Positions 1 through 10,262 are shown, counted from the first letter of the stretch. The stretch: 20,475 nt of DNA from Oppiella nova (GCA_905397405.1 CAJPVJ010000784.1:1-20475); one strand, 5' to 3'. Program-made: numbers and translations. Notes: generated from the letters alone by a model not told the origin.

Positions 1-157
1 GCCTCCAGATGGGTATGTCTTGCAGTGTCACCGATATATTGGTCATCCAGTTCTTGAGCTCATCGGGTGGCCGGCCGTCCAGCAGTTGTGCCGTCTGGTC
101 GTCCGCACCGTTCGCTTCCACACCCTTCGGGTCATCACTTTTGGACATCATTTGCAT
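1..157 (-). pseudogene. Partial second copy of PLCXD exon 1
   Basis: This minus-strand reading frame starts at the ATG at 155-157 (MQMMSKSDDPKG) and matches exon 1 of the complete PLCXD gene at 6512-6680. The window starts 12 bases short of that exon's donor. The only difference inside the coding part is C/T at 127, which is silent (Pro codon). The remaining exon, which in the intact gene carries both catalytic histidines, would lie left of the window if it exists. The frame is intact here, so this could be part of a working gene copy or alternative allele rather than a true pseudogene. Confidence 0.8.
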
Positions 158-1176
158 TTGGTTGACAAGAAGTCACTGGTATTTATCACAAAATGGTTTC
201 AAAAATAATAGAAATTGTATTTAAAATAAAATTCAAACTTAAAAACAAAACAATAATTAAAATGTGAATCAAAAGTGTATTAAAAGACTAGAAATTAGTT
301 TTCATTGAAATGAGCGATCAATGGGTGATATGTTTGCCACAAAACTGCTGTTCACTGACACAAACACATCCATTCAATCGACTTATCATTCAATGGTTTG
401 CATCCGGAGTTCAATCACTCGTTCATTGGTTTATCATTTAAAGTGCAAAACATATCAATAATTAATTGTTTATAACATTCAATGCAATCAATGCTTAACT
501 CAATTGGCGTTCAAATTAACGCCCATTTCTTGACATATGGTTTCGCGCGTAGAGGTGTCTACGGGTCTCTCATCTCAAACACAACACATAATGAATTTAA
601 ATTACTTTTAACAACAGTTTTGACATAAGTTTTCACTCAAACTAATTACAGACGGCTTTGAAATGGCATTTCAAATGTGTTTTACACTCAATTCAGTGGT
701 GTTTGCAATGCATTGACCACTGAGTGAGTGGATTCACTGATGACGTCATCGATTCAGTAGTCATTTGTTTACAAAGCAATCGCTGTTTGCATTGAACTGA
801 GTGTTCAATTGGACGCCAATTGACTGGAAATGTGTTTCCAAACCACAGATCGCTTGTGAATGCATCCAATGATCGCCACAATCATCGCAAGTGTTGTTGC
901 AGTCGTTATAATCAGTTATAATCAGTTGTAATCACTTATCGCTATATACGAGACAATTGTTTGTTTTCATTTGAAGCGACAATTATTTTCACTACAAATC
1001 ACATGTTTTTCGTAACAAAAATATTTTCAAATCACTTTTGATATCGAAATAAGAGTTCAAATATTTTCCACTCATTCAGTGATTGTAATCAAAGACTACG
1101 AGTTTTGACGCCAAAGCCATCACAAGTCTACCACCGATTAAGTCTACCACCGATTGAATGCATTATCACTTATAAT
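158..1176. promoter_or_regulatory. Left copy of the PLCXD/PPM1H divergent promoter
   Basis: About 1 kb of AT-rich non-coding DNA lies between the two copied first exons. It carries most of the differences between the copies, roughly 22 substitutions and all three indels. A three-unit 10-bp tandem repeat (ataatcagtt, ataatcagtt, gtaatcactt) lies at 908-937, and a 16-bp direct repeat containing aagtctaccaccgatt lies just upstream of the ATG. Small open frames here (for example minus 693-881) look like chance. Confidence 0.6.
741..748. promoter_or_regulatory. CRE palindrome TGACGTCA (left copy)
   Basis: This is a perfect 8-bp cAMP-response element, the consensus site for CREB/ATF bZIP dimers. 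It is identical in the right copy at 7284-7291, although differences lie only a few bases away on both sides. Confidence 0.5.
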
Positions 1177-1244
1177 ATGTTAAACCGATTCAAAAGCGCT
1201 TTCAATAATGTGATCAACAATTTGGAGGCCAACCCGGGGCTCAC
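1177..1244 (+). pseudogene. Truncated copy of PPM1H exon 1
   Basis: The ATG at 1177 opens MLNRFKSAFNNVINN and continues for 22 complete codons identical at the DNA level to the start of the phosphatase gene at 7706. Homology is lost inside codon 23. Read on past the junction, the frame gains about nine unrelated residues and stops at a TGA near 1273, so no phosphatase can be made from this copy as it stands. Confidence 0.9.
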
Positions 1245-1246
1245 AG

Positions 1247-1344
1247 CATACATTAAGTTCAATCAATTTATATGAGAACGCAATCGAGGAGTCGATCGAC
1301 ACGTTTGACGATCTCTCGACCGCAATCACTGATCCAACGACACA
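1247..1344 (+). CDS. Possible upstream exon of the FRMD4-like gene
   Basis: The stretch begins directly after an AG at the junction (ctcacag) and ends before a strong donor GTAAGT at 1345. In the frame HTLSSINLYENAIEES... it is fully open and ends in phase 2, exactly what the clear FRMD4 exon at 1745 requires. The joined reading ...ITDPTT-Q-VSVSRRTFG loosely resembles the end of the FERM F3 lobe in FRMD4 proteins (a DP motif before the SVxRRTFG motif), but the rest is more acidic than I would expect there. It may instead be a piece of another gene brought in by the rearrangement. Exon-like structure is fairly sure; membership of FRMD4 is weak. Confidence 0.4.
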
Positions 1345-1744
1345 GTAAGTGCACCCAATCATCCATTACGGAGCCGTCATTCCTCTGCCTCCCTGTTTCT
1401 ATGCATGTGTCATCCCTTCTCTCGCATCTCCTATCGGTAACGCATGTTTGCATGTCTTGAATCTTAGACACCAATCGGTCTCTAGAAAAGTCATTCGTCT
1501 GTAGATTGTAATGACATAACATCTCAACCATAACTACTTCTAACAAATACTTGTGTAGAAAATTGGTTTGCATTTCACTTTTGATTATAAGTTTACTTTT
1601 TGACTAACTTTAACGCATTTAACAAATAACTTGTATAACCGTTTCAATGTGTGCACACATTGTATTATAATTGTTTGAATACTGTTACTGATTGCGTGTC
1701 TCTGTCTTGCATTATCTGCCGCCTCGGATGACCACAACCTCCAG
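1345..1744 (+). other. Presumed intron, 400 bp
   Basis: It runs from GTAAGT to a pyrimidine-containing acceptor ending cctccag and is longer than most introns in this window. I see no exon inside it. In particular, I looked for and did not find the expected FRMD4 segment that normally precedes the SVTRRTFG motif (a W-x-x-LENLY-type sequence). Confidence 0.4.
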
Positions 1745-4700
1745 AGTGTCAGTGAGTAGGCGTACCTTTGGTCCGTGCAATGTGACGGTCTATGTCTGGT
1801 TCGCTGCCAGTGCTGTCCTAACCAAATGCATTTGGTCTATGGCTATAGCACAGCACCAATTCTACATCGATAGACGCAATTCACACAAAGTATTTATTTA
1901 TTTGTCTTCACTCTTAATGTGTTGTTTTAGTGCTATTTTTGTGCTGAATCTCGATTAACGCCTTGTTTTTGCTATGTCTTATGGCTTATCCATTATTATA
2001 GAGTTGTTTGACATCTCCGCGAACTGTAGAGCAGATCGCGTCCGAACTCAACTCGAGTACCGTATCGTCGACCGAGTCTTCGAGGGCTAATAGTTTGACG
2101 ACTAGTCGGAGAAGTCTTAGCGCTCATAGTTTGCCGACTCTTCGCATAGAAGACGAAACGCTGACACAATTGGAGAGCAATAAAGCCGTCAAAGAGAAGG
2201 AAATGTTTGAGACGTTGAAAGTGAGAAAAGAGGCGCTCGAAGAGGCCATGAATAAGAAGTTGGCGGAACTGAAAGCCCTGTGCCTTAAGGAAGGGGTAAA
2301 TGATATGTCACTTATTTATTAGTTATCTTTTTTTTGTTGTTGTATTTTCATTAACTTATTCTCACGTGAATTATGGCTTTCATGTGATTTCCAATTTGAC
2401 TAATGATTGTCTGTCTGTCTCTCAGGAGTTGACGGGAGAACTGCCGCCCGAAACACCACTCAATGCCAACGAACCGATGCCTCAAATCAGGCGAAGAGTG
2501 GGGACAGCCTTCACACTCAATGATAAGCTGCTGCTGAAGCCAAAGACGAAGGAGGAAGAGATCCTATCGAAGCTGGAGCTGGAGTTTGAGATCCAAAGCA
2601 AGATAGTGAGCGCCGCCTCCAAACTGGCCAAAGACGTGAACCCCAAGAAAAATGTCCGAAAACAGCGGAAACAGGCGTACCAGCAGTCGTTGGCTAAACT
2701 GAAGGACTTGGAGGGCCGGCTGATGGTCGTCCGGCGCCAAATCGCCGCTTCAAAACTGGCCAAATCTCGACGCAATCAGTCGACTGAAGATCTGAGCGAA
2801 GATAATATCAGTCACTCGACAGACGAGTCCCAAGAAAAGTGCGAAAATAGTTTGAATAAGTTTTTTGTGACCGAAAGGAATCACAAACAGATTCTCATGA
2901 AGAGAAGTGCCAGTCTTTACTCGTCGTCCGTTCCCGGGACGCCCAACAAGTTTAATGAGAACCACGGCTCCCGAGTCAGACCCCTGTCCCCATCGGTCAC
3001 ATCACTGGTCAATAGGGTTCAAGTGATACAAAGGCCTCGTTCTGCGGCCGCCAAATCTGAGCCCACATTTGATTACGACACCGACGAGGAGTCCAATGAA
3101 ATGCTTAAGAATCTGAACACAGACTTCGCCGATAACGCGAGCTCTGCCGGCAGTAGTAGTGGCGGAACCAATGCTAGTGTCATATATATCGGCGAACAAA
3201 AGTCGAAACACTTGTTGTCTCCTTATGTGAACAAATACGAGACGTCCATCCATTTGAATGAGAGCTCCAATCTATACAGTGTTCCCAACAGACGGACCTC
3301 TATTGCCATTAAGAGTCAGGACGACACACAACTCAGACAAGCCGTGAATGCGCCCAAAGAGTCGGTCGTTGTTGTCAATAAAAATCACAGAGAATTGCAA
3401 AACGAGAACAAAACGAGTCAATTGAACAGAAGTAACAGTTTAGACAACAGTCAGAGGAGGCGGACGTCCTCTCAGGGATCGGCTGAAGGCTACCCCAACC
3501 CTAACAGTCCCTCATATGATTCACATCACATTCATTATCGCAATCACTACCCGTCCTACAGAGTGAGCCGAACAGAAACACCAGAAATGGGTCCACCAAT
3601 GAGTCCATGCCTCACATCAACTCATTTGGCACAGAGACCACTGCCGACGATCCCCACCAATGAATGTCTATCACCTAAATATCTGCCGCCAATTAGTTCC
3701 CCACTCGTGAATCCCTGTGACAGTCGTATGTACTGTGAGACCAACAAATGCATTAGTCCTCAAACCATTTGTTTGGATGCCATCGACACCTCACTTATGC
3801 CTCAACACAGAAATCATAAAACAATTCAAAAAACATTATTTAATTTTGAAGAACCAATTGTTATGAGGAGTGAAAATCAGACTCCAATGAGTCCGCGTTC
3901 AGTCACGCCATCCAAGTCTGCAATGAATTCAATGCCGACCCATAAATCTCATGTCAAGAACGACCAACCATTCCCTCCGCCGGCGCCCAAAACGTCAAAG
4001 ACATGGACAGAGACTTCGCTCGACTTTGTATTGCCGGCCAACTCTGAGACCAAACAAACAATTTTACAAACATTGCACTCAAACCCATCGAAAGCCATTA
4101 ACGGACGAAATGCTAATAGTATAGCGAATCACGAATCGGCCAAAGAATTGTACGTTAATGTGGTTAATATGGCGCCAAATGCATCCGCACCTCAAACTCC
4201 TAGAGCATTATCATCAGCCACACCATCACCACCGCAATCATTGCCAACACCAACACCACCACTCGCATCACCGGCACCAACACCCATACCATTGCACATC
4301 TCGTCCACAGTGAATGTGAACAGGAATTCCATCGCATCCATCAATAAGTCCATCAACGGTGACAGTGCATCCAAACCACCGGCGATACCAATGTCTCCGA
4401 CCATACCATCGGGTAATGGAGTCGAAGTGACTGTTGTCAGTGTCGGACACTTCCAGCCCTATTGGGAAGAAGAGAAGCCCTTCGAGTTGGAGGACTTCTA
4501 CAAATACAGCCAAAAACATCGCAGTTCACAGCAAACAACATCAACACCGGTGCCAAACATGACATCTCCTGTTCATCACCACAACGCTGGCCAATCATCG
4601 CGCGCGTCGGTGGCGCTGTCACCCAGTGGTAGACCTATGGGTCCCGAAGTGAGTGTCAATTCGTGTCAATCACCGAATTCTAGTTTATTGAACGACTCGC

Positions 4701-4822
4701 TGAAGGGACAGATGATTGTGTCCGACTCCTTCACCAATGAGCTCATGGCCTGGTATGACGACCGCGACACCGACCCACACAACCGCACCAACACATCCAA
4801 ACAAAACGCAACACTTGTATAG
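1745..4822 (+). CDS. FRMD4: FRMD4-type FERM/CUPID scaffold protein, 5' truncated
   Basis: Exons 1745-1889, 2002-2295 and 2426-4822 join in frame (donors GTATTT and GTAAAT; acceptors tatag and ctcag). The first encodes the end of the FERM F3 lobe: SVSRRTFG, then WSMAIAQHQFYIDRR, close to vertebrate FRMD4A. Next comes a coiled coil ending LAELKALCLKE, and the CUPID/DUF3338 core (ELTGELP, RRRVGTAF, LELEFEIQSKI, KKNVRKQRK). A long disordered Ser/Pro/Asn-rich tail follows, with two conserved islands near its end: PYWEEEKPFELEDFYKYS and NELMAWYDD. In this family CUPID binds cytohesin Arf-GEFs, and the proteins act at cell junctions and polarity sites. The first two FERM lobes and most of the third are absent because unrelated sequence begins at 1244. 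About 945 residues are visible and the stop is at 4820-4822. No other animal family combines these motifs, so identity is secure even though the gene is incomplete. Confidence 0.9.
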
Positions 4823-5566
4823 ACACTCATTCATCTCATTTGAAGGCATTTGTTGTCATCATATCAATAGTGCCATAAATTTTTATATATTTATTAGTTT
4901 TTGTTTGTTTTATAACAAACCATTGGTATTATAGTTACTGTAAATACTGGATACAAAAAGTCCGTTTGAAATGTGTGTTAACTTTTTTTATAAGTTATCT
5001 CTGATAAGTTATGTTTGCGAAAATATTAGGTATGATTATACTATAAATATTTTTTATAAGCTTATCAAACAATAATTAGAACATTACTATACATTACATC
5101 CAATTTTCTAATCGCTTAGATCTGAGATAATTTATGTGTTATTTAAATAGTTTGTGTTGTTTCCCGACATTCACACCTTTGCCTTATATTTCTACCAATT
5201 GTTCTCATTTTTCTATATTATTTCCCATTAAAACACATTTTTATCGCATTCAGAGATAACGAGTTAGCATTTCCAACGACTTTTTGATAGTTATGTCCAA
5301 AAAAGTGTTTTTTATATAAAAATGATTGTTTAGTCATTGTATAGAAGTGACATAAAAATGAGTTTTTATATTAAATTTTTTGATATAGAATTTTATTTAA
5401 AACTATATATAATAGTTATTAGTTTTTATATGAAATGATTTTTATTATTATATTATATTATGTATTACCAAAAAAAGTTATACACTATTATAGAGATAGA
5501 AATAAATGTTTTTGCAATGAATATGATTGAAAAGACACCAATAAATTGAAATATTATTTAAAAACA
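4823..5566. other. Convergent 3' flanks of FRMD4 and PLCXD
   Basis: This is a very AT-rich spacer with no coding signal. A plus-strand AATAAA lies at 5501-5506 and another at 5540-5545, both possible FRMD4 poly(A) signals but nearly 700 bases past its stop. Minus-strand AATAAA motifs (TTTATT on the plus strand) at 5441-5446 and 5392-5397 sit 120-175 bases past the PLCXD stop and would suit that gene. The two transcripts may overlap at their 3' ends. Confidence 0.5.
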
Positions 5567-6680
5567 TTACTGTTTTGCATTGAATGCTAATTTATCATTG
5601 AGTCTAATCGTCTTAATGGGTATCTCATAGTTATTCCACTCTATGAAGTCAGACATTACAATATTAGGCCCTTTATTGCCGGCGCTTTGATCGTCGAGCC
5701 ATTTAGTGATACAATTGTTGCAGATATCGGCCAAATCGTAGCGCAGGGATGAATAGAAATGAAATCCAACGTATCGGTTACTGGGCGTCAGTATGCCCTG
5801 CGTTACGAACATACTATTGAGTGGTCGGCCGGCAATCTCTTTGTCCAAAAAGTGAGTCAACTTCTCTCTACTCATTGTGTTGGCCCACGGGTTGGGCAGA
5901 CACCGAGACGGCCATAAGACGTGCGACTCTAGTCGTGCGCTTTCGTTGCGGTAATAGACAAACACTTGCATCCGTTTGTCCCATAAGTACTTAAGCGTTA
6001 TCTTATCCATCAATAGCTGCGAAGAGTAGGGAACTAGTCGTCGGCCGAACGTATGGATAATCTTCGCGATCAGCTGTTTGTGATCGGCGTCTGAAAGACT
6101 GTAAAAGTGTTGGAAATCGAGAAAAACGATTTCTCTTTGGTTTTGTTGCAGGAATGCGTTGATTTGGTCCAACATTTCGCTCACTTCGGGTCCGTATAAT
6201 CCGTGACAGAAGTAGAGGTTGTCGTCGGCTATTCTGGAAGCGATTCTGAAGTCGATGTAACGGATGCCGGCATTCAATTGCTTCGTCACGTCCAGGGATT
6301 GGGTTTTAGTCCAGCGATGGATTGTCGGCAAAGCGAAGCAATGGAAGAGTCGGACCCACAATGAGTTCTGGAGATCCGGTCGATCGGGAGACACACCTAA
6401 GTCCACAGACAGACCATAAGCGCCCGAATCGTGCGATCCTATGAGCCATCAGACAAACCACACATCAATGAGATTAGCATTAAGTCCACGCATTCAGTGA
6501 ATGGTTAATACCAGGAATGGTTAGCCTCCAGATGGGTATGTCTTGCAGTGTCACCGATATATTGGTCATCCAGTTCTTGAGCTCATCGGGTGGCCGGCCG
6601 TCCAGCAGTTGTGCCGTCTGGTCGTCCGCACCGTTCGCTTCCACACCCTTTGGGTCATCACTTTTGGACATCATTTGCAT
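5567..6680 (-). CDS. PLCXD3: PI-PLC X domain protein (PLCXD2/3-like)
   Basis: Two exons, 6680-6512 and 6438-5567, join in phase 1 to give 346 residues, close to the usual 300-350 of the family. The donor is GTATTA and the acceptor catag. The splice rebuilds the hallmark IPG|SHDSGAYG. The ATG at 6680 is the first after an in-frame stop. Visible motifs are SHDS with catalytic His near residue 59, GIRYIDFRI, LYFCHGL with the second His near 135, INAFLQQNQREIVFLDF, LKYLWDKRMQVFVYY and LWPSR..PNPWANT, all close to human PLCXD3. The family cleaves phosphoinositides but lacks the EF, Y and C2 domains of large PLCs. No signal peptide is seen, so it is probably cytosolic or peripheral. It is divergent with PPM1H, about 1 kb away. 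A second copy of exon 1 lies at 1-157. Confidence 0.93.
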
Positions 6681-7283
6681 TTGGTTTACAAGAAGTCACT
6701 CGTATTTATCACAAAATGGTTTCAAAAATAATAGAAATTGTATTTAAAATAAAATTCAAACTTAAAAACAAAACAATAATTAAAATGTGAATAAAAAGTG
6801 TATTAAAAGACTAGAAATCAAAACAAATTAGTTTTCATTGAAATGAGCGATCAATGGGTGATATGTTTGCCACAAAACTGCTGTTCACTGACACAAACAC
6901 ATCGATTCAATCGACTTATCATTGAATGATTTGCATCCGGAGTTCAATCACTCGTTCATTGGTTTATCATTTAAAGTGCAAAACATATCAATAATTAATT
7001 GTTTATAACATTCAATGCAATCAACGCTTAACTCAATTGGCGTTCAAATTAACGCCCATTTCTTGACATATGGTTTCGCGCGTAGAGGTGTCTACGGGTC
7101 GCTCATCTCAAACACAACACATAATTCATTTAAATTACTTTTAATTACTTTTAACAACAGTTTTGACACAAGTTTTCACTCAAACTAATTACAAACGGCT
7201 TTGAAATGGTATTTGAAATGTGTTTTACACTCAATTGAGTGGTGTTTGCAATGCATTGACCACTGAGTGAGTGGATTGACTGA

Positions 7284-7291
7284 TGACGTCA
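7284..7291. promoter_or_regulatory. CRE palindrome TGACGTCA (right copy)
   Basis: This perfect CREB/ATF consensus lies about 420 bases upstream of the PPM1H start codon and 600 bases upstream of the PLCXD start codon. It is unchanged in the left copy at 741-748. Confidence 0.5.
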
Positions 7292-7450
7292 TCGATTGAG
7301 TAGTCATTTGTTTACAAAGCAATCGCTGTTTGCATTGAAATGAGTGTTCAATTGGACGCCAATTGACTGGAAATGTGTTTCCAAACCACAGATCGCTTGT
7401 GAATGCATCCAATGATCGCCACAATCATCGCAAGTGTTGTTGCAGTCGTT

Positions 7451-7480
7451 ATAATCAGTTGTAATCACTTGTAATCACTT
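7451..7480 (+). repeat. 10-bp tandem repeat, three units
   Basis: The units are ataatcagtt, gtaatcactt and gtaatcactt. The left copy (908-937) also has three units, but there the first two match each other instead, so the middle unit has been converted one way or the other since the copies separated. Confidence 0.85.
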
Positions 7481-7652
7481 ATCGCTATATACGAGACAAT
7501 TGTTTGTTTTCATTTGAAGCGACAATTATTTTCACTACAAATCACATGTTTTTCGTAACAAAACTATTTTCAAATCACTTTTCATATCGAAATAAGAGTT
7601 CAAATATTTTCCACTCATTCAGTGATTGTAATCAAAGACTACGAGTCATCAC

Positions 7653-7684
7653 AAGTCTACCACCGATTAAGTCTACCACCGATT
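7653..7684 (+). repeat. 16-bp direct repeat ahead of the PPM1H start
   Basis: Two exact adjacent copies of aagtctaccaccgatt end about 21 bases before the PPM1H ATG, probably in the 5' UTR. Both are also present in the left duplicate. Confidence 0.85.
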
Positions 7685-7705
7685 GAATGCATTATCACTT
7701 ATAAT

Positions 7706-10262
7706 ATGTTAAACCGATTCAAAAGCGCTTTCAATAATGTGATCAACAATTTGGAGGCCAACCCGGGGCTCACGAACGGCGCGACGGGAACGGGAGGTGC
7801 GGGCGATGGACACCATCATCAGCACCACAGGAGTCAGTCGTCGGATCCGTCGCAACAGAACCTCAAGTTTCGATACACGCGACCGGAGTTCCTGTTACTC
7901 CAGTCCGACGATGAGATTCAGGTGTCGGCCGACCATATCATGCGGGTATGCCTTCACCACCTGCTTTGACCACCAATTGTCTCATTTATTTGTCTCATTC
8001 ATACCTCTGTAGCCCATTATAGTGCCGCGAGATATCACTAAACTTCCGTTCAATTCCGGTTATGCAGAGTATGTCACCATTGGATCAGTTGTTGTGGCGT
8101 TTGAGTACTAATTGATCTCTTGTTGTCTCCCATTGTCTGACAGAACCATAAATGCGGGTAAAAGTGTGCGCAACGAAGACCACGCGTGTGTCTATCGGTC
8201 CACTCTTAGGGCCTATATTATCGATGAGAGTATAACGAGTAAAGTGTCGGATATGATGCCAACGGTTCCGGGATATCCGCATCAGATACCCGTCGGCGCC
8301 AAAAGAGTTTTCCCTCAAAAGGCTTCCGAAAAACCCATTGAAACTAATGAACAGAACGGTTCCCAAGAGAAAAGTGATAATAAGAATGACGCGAAACAAG
8401 TGAACGGCACTGAAGGTGAGGAACAGTCTTCGAATACCACAACCAAAGAGTCGGTCACAACCGGTGATACACAAGCACTGCCTTTAACCGAGTCAACAGT
8501 CGGACCCAATTTGGATGACTTGATGTCACCGACGACTCCCATTCCTCTGGAAATACGTCTGTCAGAAGCGGCCGCAGAGACCGTGGAGTCGGCGTATACC
8601 ACACCCGAAACATCACCGCAAAGGACTGTTAAGTCCAACAAAGAAGAGTCGCTTCCATGGCTTTACTTCGCTGTGTTTGACGGACACGCGGGTCAGTCAC
8701 CTCATTGTCAAGTCATATGAATTTATGTTATTAAAAGAGTGTTTGTTTTGTATGAAAGGGTCGGGCGTTGCGGTCGCCGTCTCCAACACTTTACATAAGA
8801 TAATCGAAGAAAAGCTGCAATCAATCGCTGATCTCTTAATCAGATTCGGTCTCAATAGTGATGATAATAGCAATGGAGAGTCGAGTGCAGGCAATGGAAA
8901 CGATTTGGAGTCGAAGCTATTGAACGGAAGTGTTGTCATCAATCAGGACAACCATTTGGACAGAGATAACATTGCATTACTATTCCATCCATCGACTGAT
9001 AAGATGATAACAGTTGACAATCTAATAACCGGTGCTCTCGAGTCGGCCTTTTGGCAAATGGATACTATGATCGCCAAAGACAAACGGGTTTATCGTATGT
9101 CTGGCGGTTGTACTGCTTGTATCGGTGTATTTATTTTAGGCAAACTATACGTGGCTAACGCTGGCGACAGCAGGTATTACATTATTTTGTAAATTATGTC
9201 TCATTTGTTTTGCTAACAAATTGTATATGATTTCAGAGCAATCATATGTAAGGGTAATGATGTGATTCCCATGTCATTTGACTTCACACCAGAGTCAGAG
9301 AGGGAACGCATTAAATATTTGGTACAAAAAGTTTTCATTTAATTTACCGTAGTTTTGATGGTTAATTGAATGTATTATTTTGGTGCAAACTATAGGGTCT
9401 CCTAAAGCCGGAACTGCTTGGAAACGATTTCACGCATTTAGAGTTTGTTCGCAGACCTGCCCGAAGAGATTTGGGAAAGAAGTTGCTCTACAGAGACGCC
9501 TTTATGACCGGATGGTATGCCAAACAATTCATTGGCAAACCTTTATGTTTTAAATTGCATTTTTCAATTCTCAGGTCTTATAAGACGATTACTATCGAAG
9601 ACCTTAAGTTTCCGCTCATTTATGGCGAAGGAAAACGAGTGAGTGTTTGAACGAAATGTGTTTTAGTATTTGAATTGTAATTTATTATTGAATTTGATTT
9701 CATTAGAGCCGAGTGTTGGCTACGATAGGAGTGACGCGAGGCTTCGGTGACCACGAATTAAAGGCCCAAAACAGTGACGTCGACATCAAACCATTCCTGA
9801 CGGCACAGCCGGAGGTATTGATTGAGTCACTCATTTGTAATCAATTTATTGTAGCGTAAGATAACTAATATTTTATTTACACTAAAGGTTCGCATTTATG
9901 ATGTGGAAAACGATGAGAATATCACTGATGGAGACGTTCTGGTGATCGGAACCGATGGCTTGTGGGACATCACGACCAATGAGAGCGCAGCCGATGTCAT
10001 ACAAAAGTCATTGGATGTCTTCCCTGCAAACGATGTTCAGCGATACAAATACCGATACATATCCGCCGCACAAGACTTAGTGATGCATTCCAGGGGAAAG
10101 TCACGCGAGAGGGGAAGGGGTTGGAAGACAGCGGACAATAAGACGGCGACCATCGATGACATCAGTGTTTTCGTCATTCCATTGAAACCATACAAAGAAG
10201 AGTACATTAACTGGAAATCTGCTCGAAATCTGGTCACTGAACAGGAGTGCAGTGATCGGTAA
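7706..10262 (+). CDS. PPM1H: PPM1H-type PP2C serine/threonine phosphatase
   Basis: Nine exons (7706-7945, 8013-8068, 8144-8691, 8759-9173, 9237-9321, 9396-9514, 9575-9638, 9707-9814, 9888-10262) join in frame to 669 residues; human PPM1H has about 514. The start MLNRFKSAFNNVINN matches the human N-terminus (MLTRVKSAVANF), so I prefer 7706 to the upstream ATG at 7622. The PPM motifs are present: NAGKSVRNEDHA, FDGHAGSG (Asp near 278), SGGCTA, LYVANAGDSRAI, IGVTRGFGDHELK, GTDGLWD (Asp near 568) and DDISVFVIP (near 635). Metal-binding aspartates are kept, so it should be an active Mg/Mn-dependent phosphatase. In mammals PPM1H removes LRRK2 phosphates from Rab GTPases; that role here is inference. 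Extra length lies in Gly/His-rich residues 24-45, an acidic Ser/Thr-rich insert before FDGHAG and a second insert after the following helix; these segments are probably disordered. Introns are only 60-75 bp. Confidence 0.95.

Larger units (their letters stand above)
1..1244. repeat. Direct segmental duplicate of 6524-7773 (left copy)
   Basis: Position 1 aligns with 6524 and position 1244 with 7773, in the same orientation. By hand alignment I count about 23 substitutions and three indels: 10 bases extra in the right copy near 287, another 10 near 610, and 14 bases extra in the left copy near 1105. That is about 98% identity. The copy holds PLCXD exon 1 (minus strand), the divergent promoter and the start of PPM1H exon 1 (plus strand). 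Homology ends abruptly after the shared bases ggggctcac. From 1245 on the sequence is unrelated to 7774 onward. The left boundary is the window edge, so the full length is unknown. Confidence 0.97.
6681..7705. promoter_or_regulatory. Divergent promoter region between PLCXD and PPM1H
   Basis: The 1,025 bases between the two start codons hold no convincing coding frame. The region is AT-rich and contains many variants of the words TTGA and TTCA, a CRE at 7284 and short tandem repeats near the phosphatase start. A head-to-head arrangement at this distance suggests that some control elements are shared; transcription start sites cannot be placed from sequence alone. Confidence 0.5.
6524..7773. 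repeat. Direct segmental duplicate of 1-1244 (right, intact-context copy)
   Basis: This copy runs from inside PLCXD exon 1 to inside PPM1H exon 1. Both flanking genes are complete on this side, so this is the ancestral arrangement of the pair. Compared with the left copy it has extra 10-bp units near 6827-6836 and 7143-7152 and lacks a 14-bp segment near 7646. Confidence 0.97.

Noticed and set aside
693-881. Minus-strand open frames present in both duplicate copies (here and at 7185-7424)
   Set aside because: They lie in the promoter spacer, differ in length between copies, match no family I know, and are shared only because the block is duplicated.
1745-1751. A 7-base micro-exon (agtgtca before GTGAGT) in FRMD4
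   Set aside because: It fits the phase, but skipping the rest would remove the clear FERM sequence SRRTFG to HQFYIDRR, which is encoded right there and ends at its own donor at 1890.
4192-4622. Minus-strand open frames under the FRMD4 tail
   Set aside because: They are mirror frames of low-complexity Pro/Ser/Thr codons with no domain content and no splice support.
7622-7705. Upstream in-frame ATG as the start of PPM1H
   Set aside because: The family N-terminus MLxRxKSA begins at 7706, and the extra 28 codons include the 16-bp direct repeat, so they look like 5' UTR.
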